Positions 1 through 5,989 of a stretch of DNA of 7,703 bases are shown in pieces (positions within the stretch are counted from its first letter, which is position 1; each line of letters begins with the position of its first letter). Location of the stretch: contig NZ_PTQZ01000074.1 of assembly GCF_002943415.1 (NCBI RefSeq), forward strand, positions 1 to 7,703, written 5' to 3'. The notes beneath the pieces were generated by a model that was not told where the DNA came from, searched no databases, and worked only from the letters and a program-made list of their open reading frames with translations. Origin of the DNA: Amnimonas aquatica (lineage in GTDB: Bacteria > Pseudomonadota > Gammaproteobacteria > Pseudomonadales > Moraxellaceae). Made by a program: the position numbers and the translations under genes.

Positions 1-75
1 CTGATCAGCCTGGGCTACGCCTGGCAGCAGCATGCACAGCCGCGCCAGGCGCCGACCTTCACCCCGGAGCTGTGA
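1..75 (+). CDS. 3' end of an unidentified protein-coding gene (partial)
   Basis: Frame 1 is open from the window edge to a TGA at 73-75 and encodes 24 residues ending in the sequence APTFTPEL. The tail is mixed polar and proline-containing, with one short hydrophobic stretch (LISLGYAW). This is too little to assign a family. Its reality is supported by the strong rho-independent terminator that begins 35 bases after the stop and by typical GC-rich third-position use. The gene body lies outside the window, so function cannot be stated. The terminator suggests it is not co-transcribed with the downstream elyC-type gene. Confidence 0.6.
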   Translation: MISLGYAWQQHAQPRQAPTFTPEL

Positions 76-110
76 GGGGCGGTATCGCGCCGAGCGCGTG
101 ATGCGGAAGA

Positions 111-136
111 GCGCCGGCCTCGTGCCGGCGCTTTTT
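111..136 (+). terminator. Intrinsic terminator after the partial gene
   Basis: A perfect 8-base-pair GC stem (GCGCCGGC at 111-118 pairing with GCCGGCGC at 124-131) has a 5-base loop, CTCGT. It is followed directly by TTTTT at 132-136. This is the canonical form of a rho-independent terminator on the plus strand. It separates the upstream gene from the elyC-type gene starting at 195. Confidence 0.88.
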
Positions 137-194
137 CGTCTGCGCGGCCGGCATCTGCGGTAAGGTAGCCGGTCGCGATGTATCGGAGTCCCGC

Positions 195-971
195 ATGTTC
201 TCGACCCAGCTCGTTCATCTCCTGCTGCTGCCGCCAGGACTGCAGTGCCTGCTCGGCGTGGCGGCGCTGGTGCTGTTCTGGCGCGGCCGGCGACGTCTCG
301 CCACCGGGCTGGCGGTGCTGGCGCTGGCCTCGCTGTACCTGCTGGCCTCCCCGGTCGGTTCGGGCTGGCTGGCGCGCTCGCTGGAGGACCGGGTCATGCC
401 GCTGCGCGATCCCGGCCAGCTGCCGGCGGCCGGCTACCAGGCCATCGTGGTGCTGGGTGGCGGGCGTCTGCCGCAGGCGCCGGAGTACGAAGGCCGCGAT
501 GTGGTCAGCGCCGAGATGCTCGTGCGTCTGCGCTATGCCGCGCACGTGCAGCGGCAGTCCGGACTGCCGCTGCTGGTCACCGGCGGTGTCGCCGAGGGCA
601 GCGACCGTGGCAGCCGTCCCGCCGAGGCCGAGCTGATGGCGGAAAGCCTGCGCAATGACTTCGGCGTGCCGGTGCGCTGGCTTGAACCGTTCTCGCGCAC
701 CACGCGCGAGAACGCCGAGATGAGCGCGGACATGCTGCATGCCCAGGGCATCACGCATGTCGTGCTGGTCAGTCATGCCTGGCACCTGCGCCGTGCCGCC
801 CGCGTGTTCGAGCGCGCCGGCTTCAGCGTGCTGCCGGCGCCGACCCGTTTCAGCGCCGATGCATCGGCGCTGACCTTCATCGAGCGCTGGACGCCCCAGC
901 ACGACAGCCTGGGCATGAGCCGGCGAGCGCTGCACGAGTGGCTGGGCATGGCGCGGGATGCGGTATTCTGA
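195..971 (+). CDS. elyC: ElyC/YdcF-family DUF218 membrane protein
   Basis: This 258-residue protein belongs to the DUF218 (YdcF/SanA/ElyC) family. ElyC of E. coli is an inner-membrane envelope-biogenesis factor of about 259 residues, linked to peptidoglycan and lipid-carrier metabolism. Two hydrophobic segments at about residues 7-29 and 36-54 flank a basic turn (RGRRR), giving an N-terminal hairpin anchor. The DUF218 domain then runs from about 82 to 250. Visible family motifs are VVLGGG (85-90), LLVTGGVA (126-133), SRTTRENA (167-174), and VSHAWHLRRA (192-201) followed by VLPAP. The two membrane segments and the length favour ElyC over the soluble YdcF. The ATG at 195 is chosen because GGAG at 185-188 lies 6 bases upstream; the ATG at 178 is in another frame. 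A small membrane-protein gene follows 74 bases downstream on the same strand. The biochemical activity of the family is not settled. Confidence 0.88.
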   Translation: MFSTQLVHLLLLPPGLQCLLGVAALVLFWRGRRRLATGLAVLALASLYLLASPVGSGWLARSLEDRVMPLRDPGQLPAAGYQAIVVLGGGRLPQAPEYEGRDVVSAEMLVRLRYAAHVQRQSGLPLLVTGGVAEGSDRGSRPAEAELMAESLRNDFGVPVRWLEPFSRTTRENAEMSADMLHAQGITHVVLVSHAWHLRRAARVFERAGFSVLPAPTRFSADASALTFIERWTPQHDSLGMSRRALHEWLGMARDAVF

Positions 972-1035
972 GCATCACAGGTCAGCGCACCGGCCGCCGG
1001 CGCGTTGGCCCTGATCGAGGCAGGCAAATCGTCAG

Positions 1036-1039
1036 GGAG
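1036..1039 (+). promoter_or_regulatory. Ribosome binding site fixing the start of the small membrane protein
   Basis: GGAG lies 6 bases before the ATG at 1046, within a purine-rich run (GGAGAGGAA, 1036-1044). The same frame is open upstream to an ATG at 938. That longer version would overlap the end of elyC and add 36 arginine- and glycine-rich residues unlike a membrane protein. The ribosome binding site therefore supports 1046. Confidence 0.7.
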
Positions 1040-1045
1040 AGGAAC

Positions 1046-1372
1046 ATGGCATTCACCACGGTCATCATGGAGAACCCGCAGACGGGCGCGCAGAAGCCGG
1101 CGCCGGTCGGCCTGTCGTGGACAGTGCTGTTCTTCGGCTTCCTGCCGCCGCTGTTCCGCGGCGACATCAAGTGGGGGCTGATCATCCTGGCGTTCTGGCT
1201 GTTCAGCGCCGGCCTGACCAACATCATCTTCATGTTTTTCTACAACAAGCTGTTCATCAAGGAGCTGCTGGCGGAGGGCTACCAGGCCCTGGTCATCGAC
1301 GACCGCGAGCGCCAGCGCATCATCAACAACCTGGGGCTGAAACTGCCGGAAGTCGCTGGCGCGCCACGCTGA
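1046..1372 (+). CDS. Small two-segment membrane protein (HrgC/DUF2628-like)
   Basis: This is a 108-residue protein. It begins with a short polar N-terminus carrying the motif VIMENPQTG (6-14). A hydrophobic stretch follows at about 22-37 (GLSWTVLFFGFLPPLF), then RGD-IKW, then a long membrane segment at about 43-66, then FYNKLFIKELLAEGY (65-79) and a charged C-terminal tail. The pattern of a 'VGFSWT-FFGF-P-L-RGDWKW' core followed by 'YNK-YIK-L-GY' is one I associate with small proteins annotated HrgC or DUF2628-like in proteobacteria. That name is from memory and carries no known function. The start at 1046 is set by a strong ribosome binding site. It lies 74 bases after elyC with no terminator between, so co-transcription is plausible. 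Transcription should stop at the long hairpin 17 bases downstream. It is probably a real inner-membrane protein of unknown role. Confidence 0.82.
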   Translation: MAFTTVIMENPQTGAQKPAPVGLSWTVLFFGFLPPLFRGDIKWGLIILAFWLFSAGLTNIIFMFFYNKLFIKELLAEGYQALVIDDRERQRIINNLGLKLPEVAGAPR

Positions 1373-1389
1373 TCGCATCAGCGCCGGAC

Positions 1390-1467
1390 AAGGGCGGAGG
1401 GGGCCGGGGCGGAAAACTGTAGCGCTTTCTCAGCGTGTTTTCCGGCCCGGCCCCCTCCGCCCTTTTT
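1390..1467 (+). terminator. Very long hairpin terminator between convergent genes
   Basis: The arms at 1390-1417 and 1437-1464 pair over 28 positions with a single G-G mismatch (1409/1445). Within the 19-base loop, 1422-1426 can pair again with 1432-1436 around a TTCTC loop, extending the structure past a small bulge. A TTTTT run at 1463-1467 follows on the plus strand, so it should terminate elyC and the small membrane-protein gene. The stop codon of the opposing yfcH gene begins at 1469, almost touching the right arm. On the minus strand the stem is followed only by TTGT, so termination in that direction would lack a good U tract and is less certain. Confidence 0.85.
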
Positions 1468-2405
1468 CAACCGCGCCGCGACAGCGTCCAGCGCAGCGCA
1501 TCCTCCAGCGTCGGATGCAGGAAGTTGTAGCGCAGCTGCAGCAGGCGGCTGGGCAGGGCGCGCTGGCTGTCCAGCAGCAGCGCCGACATGTCGCCCATGG
1601 TCAGGCGCAGCACCGAGGTCGGTACCCGCAGCAGGGCGGGGCGGCGCAGCAGGCCGGCCAGGGTCTGGGCGAACTCCGCGTTGGTGACCGGACGGGGTCC
1701 GGTGAGGTTGAACACGCCGCGCAGCTCGCGGTCGGTGAGCAGGCGCAGGATGACCTGCACCACATCGCTGAGCGATACCCAGGAGACATACTGCTCGCCG
1801 CTGCCCACCGGACCGCCGAGGCCGAGGCCGAACAGCGGCAGCAGCCGGCGCAGCAGGCCGCCGCCAGGGCCGATCACCACCCCCGTGCGCAGGATGCAGA
1901 CACGCGTGCCCTCGGGTGCCGCGGCCAGCGCCGCCTTTTCCCAGTCATCGCAGAGCCGGTGGGTGTAGGCGCCGGTGTCGGCGGCGGCCTCTTCCTCGAG
2001 CAGGCGGTTGCCCTGATCACCGTACCAGCCCACGGCCGAGCCCGAGATCAGCACCGACGGCTTGTGGCGGGCGCGGCGCATCCAGTCGCCCAGCGACTCG
2101 GTGAGCACGATGCGGCTGGCATGCAGCTCGCGACGGCGCTGGGCCGTCCACGGCCGGTCGGCGATGCCTTCGCCGGCCAGGTTGATGACGGCATCGAAGG
2201 CCTCGTCGCGGCCCAGTTCGTCGAGCGAGCGGATCAGTCGCACCCGGCCGCGCGCGACCAGGCTGGCGTGGCGCGCCGCGGCGCGCTCAGGGTGGCGGGT
2301 CAGCAGGGTCAGACGGTCGCCCTGGTCCCGGTCATCGGCGCCGGCGAGCACGGGCACCAGCAGGCTGCCGATGAAGCCGGTGCCGCCGGTGATGAGGATG
2401 TCCAT
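1467..2405 (-). CDS. yfcH: YfcH-type NAD(P)-dependent epimerase (TIGR01777/SDR39U1 family)
   Basis: This 312-residue protein is an atypical extended short-chain dehydrogenase/reductase of the YfcH family (E. coli YfcH is about 297 residues). The N-terminal Rossmann fold shows the dinucleotide-binding motif GGTGFIG at 7-13. Other family landmarks are INLAGE (74-79), SGSAVGWYGD (121-130, with the conserved tyrosine Y128), LRTGVVIGPGGG (172-183) and YVSWVSLSDVV (206-216). The C-terminal DUF1731-type segment at about 270-308 contains MGDM, LLDSQRALPSRL and FLHPTLEDAL. The physiological substrate of the family is unknown, so only 'NAD(P)-binding epimerase or reductase' can be said. The ATG at 2405 has GAGG (2415-2418 on the plus strand) 9 bases upstream. 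The gene stands alone, convergent with the small membrane-protein gene and divergent from the CobW-type gene. Its TGA stop abuts the long hairpin. Confidence 0.9.
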   Translation of the reverse strand: MDILITGGTGFIGSLLVPVLAGADDRDQGDRLTLLTRHPERAAARHASLVARGRVRLIRSLDELGRDEAFDAVINLAGEGIADRPWTAQRRRELHASRIVLTESLGDWMRRARHKPSVLISGSAVGWYGDQGNRLLEEEAAADTGAYTHRLCDDWEKAALAAAPEGTRVCILRTGVVIGPGGGLLRRLLPLFGLGLGGPVGSGEQYVSWVSLSDVVQVILRLLTDRELRGVFNLTGPRPVTNAEFAQTLAGLLRRPALLRVPTSVLRLTMGDMSALLLDSQRALPSRLLQLRYNFLHPTLEDALRWTLSRRG

Positions 2406-2441
2406 GCCTGCCTGCCTCGTGTCATGATCGCGTGGGCCTGC

Positions 2442-2469
2442 AGTCTAGCCGGCCGCCTTTTTCCTTGAA
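2442..2469 (-). promoter_or_regulatory. Weak candidate sigma70 promoter for yfcH
   Basis: Read on the minus strand, TTCAAG (2469-2464) is followed after 16 bases by TAGACT (2447-2442). These match the -35 and -10 consensus at about 3 and 4 of 6 positions. The site sits in the divergent gap 37 bases upstream of the yfcH ATG. In GC-rich DNA such matches are frequent, so this is only a candidate. No convincing plus-strand promoter, Zur box or other operator was recognised in the same gap. Confidence 0.22.
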
Positions 2470-2529
2470 CAGCCCCGACGGACGTCTGATCGCGCCCGCT
2501 GACGGGCCGCGCCGCAGATCGAGTCCGCC

Positions 2530-3594
2530 ATGCCCCTGCTGACCCATGTCGTGACCGGCTTCCTGGGAGCCGGCAAGACCACCCTCATCACCGCGCTGCT
2601 GGCCGCGCGTCCGGCCGGGGAGCGCTGGGCCGTGCTGGTCAACGAGTTCGGCCAGATCGGCATCGACCAGGCTGCCTGGTCCGGCGACGATGTGTTCATC
2701 CGCGAGGTGCCCGGCGGCTGCATCTGCTGCGCGCAGAACCTGCCCATGCAGATCGCGCTGGGTCAGATCGCCGCCCGCACCGACTGCCAGCGGCTGATCA
2801 TCGAGCCCACCGGGCTGGGTCATCCGGCGCAGATACTGGAGACGTTGCGCGAGCCGCACTGGCAGCCGCTGCTGACGGTCGGCGCCACCCTCTGCCTGAT
2901 CGATGCGCGCCAGCTCGGCGACGAGCGGGTGACCGGCCACGAGACTTTCCGCGCCCAGGTCGAGGTCGCTGATGTGCTGGTGTTCAGCAAGGCCGACCTG
3001 CTCGCGGAGGATGACCGGCTGCGTGCGCAGGCGTTCGCTGACGGCTGCCTGCCGCCGAAGGCGCTGGTGGTGTTCGCGGCACCGGCGCAGGTCGATGCCG
3101 CCTGGCTGGATGTCGTGCCCCGCGCCGCCGGCCGGCAGCGCCGGTCGCTGCTGCGCCCGCCGGCCGGGCTCGCGGCCACGTCTGCCGGCGGTGGCGAAAC
3201 TGGGCTGGGCCTGCGCGGGCTGGCGGCGGATGATGCGCCCGCCGTGGCGCCGGCCGATCCGCCCTACCATTATCACGAGCGTGTCGAGTCGCACGGCGCG
3301 GCGCACTGGATCGGCGGCTGGATCCTGCCGCCGGACTGGTGCTTCCGCCACGATGACCTGCTCACGCTGCTGCTGTCCTGGCGCGGGCTGGACCGCCTCA
3401 AGGGCGTGTTTCACACCGATCGCGGCTGGATCTTCTTCAATGCCACCGCGCAGGACCTTGCCATTCGCGGCAGCGAGTACCGCGCCGACAACCGCGTCGA
3501 GCTGATCGCTGCCGAAGCGCCCGACTGGGCGGATTGCGAGCAGGCCTTACTGGCGACCCTGGCGCCAGCCGAGGGCGACCAGCAGCAGGCATGA
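2530..3594 (+). CDS. CobW/YjiA-type (COG0523) GTPase, putative metallochaperone
   Basis: This 354-residue G3E-family P-loop GTPase has the two-domain CobW layout. The N-terminal G domain carries the Walker A motif GFLGAGKT (10-17), NEFGQIGID (38-46), the metal-binding C-x-C-C motif as GGCICC (62-67), the switch or Walker B region LIIEPTGLGHP (89-99), and SKAD (153-156) at the guanine-specificity position. A poorly conserved Ala/Gly/Pro/Arg-rich linker spans about 197-243. The CobW C-terminal domain spans about 245-345. The histidine-bearing segment YHYHE (246-250) and nearby H255 and H259 are possible extra metal ligands. The family delivers or senses metals such as zinc or cobalt in a GTP-dependent way; the metal here cannot be read from the sequence. 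The ATG at 2530 has only a weak GAG 6 bases upstream. The gene is alone on its strand, and its last 48 bases overlap the 3' end of lnt. E. coli YjiA is the nearest named relative I recognise, but orthology is unproven. Confidence 0.9.
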   Translation: MPLLTHVVTGFLGAGKTTLITALLAARPAGERWAVLVNEFGQIGIDQAAWSGDDVFIREVPGGCICCAQNLPMQIALGQIAARTDCQRLIIEPTGLGHPAQILETLREPHWQPLLTVGATLCLIDARQLGDERVTGHETFRAQVEVADVLVFSKADLLAEDDRLRAQAFADGCLPPKALVVFAAPAQVDAAWLDVVPRAAGRQRRSLLRPPAGLAATSAGGGETGLGLRGLAADDAPAVAPADPPYHYHERVESHGAAHWIGGWILPPDWCFRHDDLLTLLLSWRGLDRLKGVFHTDRGWIFFNATAQDLAIRGSEYRADNRVELIAAEAPDWADCEQALLATLAPAEGDQQQA

Positions 3595-5070
3595 CAGCAG
3601 CACCGGCGGCACGCCGAAGCGCTGCCAGGGCGTCAGCCCGGTGGCCGGATGGATCTCGCCGCGCAGCACCGTGCGCTGGAAGCGCGGCGCCTGCGCGACC
3701 ACGTCGCCGGCATCGTCGATGATCGCGGTGATGCCGTTGTTGGTGCTGCGGATGATGTAGCGCCCGGTCTCGCGGGCGCGCATGCGCACCATCTGGAAGT
3801 GCTGGTCGGGGCCGATCGAGTGCCCGAACCAGCCGTCGTTGCTGACCGTGGCGAGGAAGGCGGTCTGTGCCGACAGGCGCTGCACCAGCGACGGGTAGGC
3901 GATCTCGTAGCAGATGAACGGCGCCATGGCGCGTCCCTTCACCAGCAGCGGCTGCTGCTGCCTCGGCCCCCAGGTGAAGCTGGACATGGGCAGGTCGAAG
4001 AAGGGGATGGTGCCGCGCAGCCAGTCCTCGAAGGGAATGTACTCGCCGATCGGCACCAGCTGCTGCTTGTGGTACAGGCCGAAGCCGTCACCCAGGGCGG
4101 CGATGCTGTTGTAGAAGTAGACGGCGGTCTGCTCCTTGTTCCAGGTCGCGAACGGCACGCCGGTGACGAAGGCCGTCTCGTGCTTCAGGGCCTGGTGGTC
4201 GAGCTCGGTGAGCACGTCCTTGGCTTCGTGCGCGAACATGGGAATGGCGGCCTCCGGCCAGAGCACGATATCGCGCCCCCACTCCTTCTCGCTGAGGTCG
4301 CGGTAGATCTGCACGGTCTTGTCGCGCCACTCCAGCGCCCACTTCGACTCCTGCGGGATATTGCCCTGCACCAGGCTGACGCTGACCGCCTCCTGGCGGT
4401 CGATCACGGTCCAGCGCAGCGGCTCCAGCAGGCCGCCGCCTATCCAGATCACTGCCAGCGCGAGGATGGCGCCCCAGGCGCGCTTGCCCTCGCGCCAGAT
4501 GGCAAACAGCGCCACCGCGGTGATGCCGGCGCCGAGGCTGACGCCGTAGATGCCGGCCAGCGGCGCCCAGCCCGCCAGCGGCGTGTCGATGAAACCGTAG
4601 CCCAGCATCAGCCAGGGAAAGCCGGTGAGCACCCAGGAGCGCAGCCACTCGCCCAGCACCAGCAGCGCAGGCAGCGCCAGCCAGCCCAGGCGCTGCAGGC
4701 GCAGGCGGGAGAACAGCCAGCCCGCGGGCAGGAAGAACAGGGCCATGGTCAGCGCCACGATGGCGAGCAGGACCAGCGACAGCGGCAGCGAGGTGCCGCC
4801 GTAGTCGTGCATGGACACCAGCAGCCAGCTCGCGCCGTGTCCCCACAGGCCGACGCCGAAGGCGTAGCTGATGAGGGCCGCGCGGCGCGGCGCCTGGTCG
4901 CGCAGCAGTTCGGAGAACAGGCCCAGCGCCAGCAGCGATACCGGCCACCAGTCCAGCGGCGCCAGTCCCAGCGGCATGAGGGCGCCCAGCGCCAGCGCCA
5001 GCCAGGGGGCGGCGGGCGTGCGGCGCAGGGCGTCGAGCAGGGTCAGCAGGCGGTTCATGGCGGCGGGCAT
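3547..5070 (-). CDS. lnt: Apolipoprotein N-acyltransferase Lnt
   Basis: Lnt transfers an acyl chain from phospholipid to the amino group of the N-terminal cysteine of apolipoproteins in the inner membrane. This is the last step of Gram-negative lipoprotein maturation before Lol sorting. The 507-residue length is typical (E. coli 512). Hydrophobic segments occupy about residues 22-215, and the periplasmic nitrilase-like domain runs from about 228 to 475. A final membrane segment lies at about 485-502. Catalytic residues visible by family comparison are E273 (in LWPEAAIP), K335 (YHKQQLVPIGEY) with E343, and C387 (FICYEI). The domain opens with VSLVQGNIPQ. The start is uncertain between the ATG at 5070 and one four codons downstream at 5058; neither has a good Shine-Dalgarno sequence. 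Lnt is last in the phoH-ybeY-corC-lnt operon, 56 bases after corC. Its TAA stop lies inside the 3' end of the convergent CobW-type gene, and no terminator hairpin is seen there. Confidence 0.96.
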   Translation of the reverse strand: MPAAMNRLLTLLDALRRTPAAPWLALALGALMPLGLAPLDWWPVSLLALGLFSELLRDQAPRRAALISYAFGVGLWGHGASWLLVSMHDYGGTSLPLSLVLLAIVALTMALFFLPAGWLFSRLRLQRLGWLALPALLVLGEWLRSWVLTGFPWLMLGYGFIDTPLAGWAPLAGIYGVSLGAGITAVALFAIWREGKRAWGAILALAVIWIGGGLLEPLRWTVIDRQEAVSVSLVQGNIPQESKWALEWRDKTVQIYRDLSEKEWGRDIVLWPEAAIPMFAHEAKDVLTELDHQALKHETAFVTGVPFATWNKEQTAVYFYNSIAALGDGFGLYHKQQLVPIGEYIPFEDWLRGTIPFFDLPMSSFTWGPRQQQPLLVKGRAMAPFICYEIAYPSLVQRLSAQTAFLATVSNDGWFGHSIGPDQHFQMVRMRARETGRYIIRSTNNGITAIIDDAGDVVAQAPRFQRTVLRGEIHPATGLTPWQRFGVPPVLLSCLLLVALGWRQGRQ

Positions 5071-5126
5071 CCGTCAGGCGGAAACAGGGGGAGGGTTTGC
5101 GGGTCAGGCGGCGCGTCGGCGGCGGC

Positions 5127-5975
5127 TCACTTTCGGCGCTCGACGCGCAGCAGGCGGATGGTGCGCGAGTCGGCGGCGAGGATGGTGAAGCGCCAGCGCT
5201 CCAGCTCAATCTGCTCGCCGGTCTCGGGCAGGCGCTCGAAGGCATTGAGGATGATGCCGGCGATGGTGTCGAAGTCCTCGTCGCTGAAGCGGCTGCCGAA
5301 GTAGGCGTTGAAATCGGTGATCGGGGTCAGCGCCTGCACCACCCACTCGTCCGGGCCGGACTCGCGGATCGGCAGGTCTTCGTCGGCGTCGTCTTCGTCG
5401 TGCTCGTCGTCGATCTCGCCGACGATCTGCTCGAGCGCGTCCTCCAGCGTGACCAGACCGGCGATGCCGCCGTATTCGTTGACCACCACCGCCATGTGGC
5501 TCTTCTTGGCGCGGAACTCGCGGATCAGCTTGTCCAGGTGCGTCGATTCGGGCACGAAGAAGGCCGGGCGCAGGTGCTCGGTCAGCACCAGGTCGTCATC
5601 CGGTTCCAGCAGCAGCCTGAGCAGGTCCTTGGCGAACAGGATGCCCAGCACCTCGTCCGGGTTGTCCTCGGCGAGCACAGGGAAGCGCGAGTGCGCGGTC
5701 TCGATCAGCTCGGGCAGGATGTCCTTCAGCGACTGGCCGGCGCGGATGGTGAACATCTGCGCGCGCGGCACCATGATGTCGCGCACCTGGCGCTCGGAGA
5801 CCTGCAGCGTGGATTCAATGATGCGCTGCGCCTCGACATCGAGCAGGCCGCTGGCGACCGCGTCGCGGATGGTCTCCACCAGCTCCTCGCGGGTGGTGAT
5901 CTCGCCGCTCCATGCCTCGGTCAGCCGGCTGAACCAGGATTTCGGACTGTCGCCCGGTGATCGTCCTTCGCTCAT
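5127..5975 (-). CDS. corC: CorC/YbeX CBS-pair protein
   Basis: This 282-residue protein (E. coli CorC/YbeX is 292) lacks an N-terminal DUF21 membrane domain, as expected for the soluble YbeX type. A short N-terminal region with SWFSRLTEAWSGE (13-25) is followed by tandem CBS domains at about 67-127 and 132-188. Family motifs are RDIMVPRAQM (65-74), SRFPVLAED (96-104), and VNEYGGIAGLVTLEDALEQI (165-184). An acidic linker of almost continuous D/E residues (187-200) leads into the CorC/HlyC C-terminal domain at about 206-280. E. coli CorC was linked genetically to CorA-mediated Mg/Co efflux, and YbeX has more recently been tied to ribosome and Mg homeostasis; the exact activity is unsettled. Adenine-nucleotide binding by the CBS pair is a family expectation. 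The start at 5975 follows the ybeY stop by 12 bases, with a ribosome binding site overlapping that stop. Confidence 0.95.
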   Translation of the reverse strand: MSEGRSPGDSPKSWFSRLTEAWSGEITTREELVETIRDAVASGLLDVEAQRIIESTLQVSERQVRDIMVPRAQMFTIRAGQSLKDILPELIETAHSRFPVLAEDNPDEVLGILFAKDLLRLLLEPDDDLVLTEHLRPAFFVPESTHLDKLIREFRAKKSHMAVVVNEYGGIAGLVTLEDALEQIVGEIDDEHDEDDADEDLPIRESGPDEWVVQALTPITDFNAYFGSRFSDEDFDTIAGIILNAFERLPETGEQIELERWRFTILAADSRTIRLLRVERRK

Positions 5976-5984
5976 CGCATCTCG

Positions 5985-5989
5985 TCCTT
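5985..5989 (-). promoter_or_regulatory. corC ribosome binding site overlapping the ybeY stop codon
   Basis: On the minus strand the ybeY stop TAA (5990-5988) runs straight into GGA, forming AAGGA at 5989-5985, 9 bases before the corC ATG. A second purine group, GAG at 5983-5981, lies 5 bases before it. Ribosomes ending ybeY would sit on the corC initiation site, so translational coupling is likely. Confidence 0.6.

Noticed and set aside
15..935. A 306-codon minus-strand open frame opposite elyC
   Set aside because: It overlaps the terminator and the whole elyC gene, has shadow-type composition (Arg, Gln, His, Ala) and no recognisable motif.
964..969. TATTCT at the end of elyC as a -10 box for the small membrane-protein gene
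   Set aside because: No acceptable -35 hexamer lies 16-18 bases upstream, so it is not reported as a promoter.
938..1045. Upstream extension of the small membrane protein to the ATG at 938
   Set aside because: It would overlap elyC by 34 bases and add an Arg/Gly-rich segment. A good ribosome binding site directly precedes the ATG at 1046.
1392..1412. Possible G-quadruplex in the G-rich left arm of the long hairpin
   Set aside because: Only three G runs of three or more are present plus one GG. The perfectly placed complementary arm makes a hairpin the far better explanation.
1515..2468. A 317-codon plus-strand open frame opposite yfcH
   Set aside because: The composition is Gln-, Ala- and Gly-rich with no domain, while yfcH on the other strand shows the full set of family motifs.
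2422..3414. A 330-codon minus-strand open frame opposite the CobW-type gene
   Set aside because: It is an antisense shadow. The plus strand encodes intact Walker A, C-x-C-C and CobW C-terminal features.
3559..3568. CTGGCGCCAG palindrome in the cobW/lnt overlap as a terminator
   Set aside because: The palindrome has no loop and no T run on either strand, and it lies in coding sequence.
3649..5304. A 551-codon plus-strand open frame opposite lnt, longer than lnt itself
   Set aside because: Its translation is a low-complexity mix of Gln, Arg, Ala, Gly and His with no domain. It is the mirror of GC-rich codon bias in lnt, whose catalytic residues and membrane segments are all present on the minus strand.
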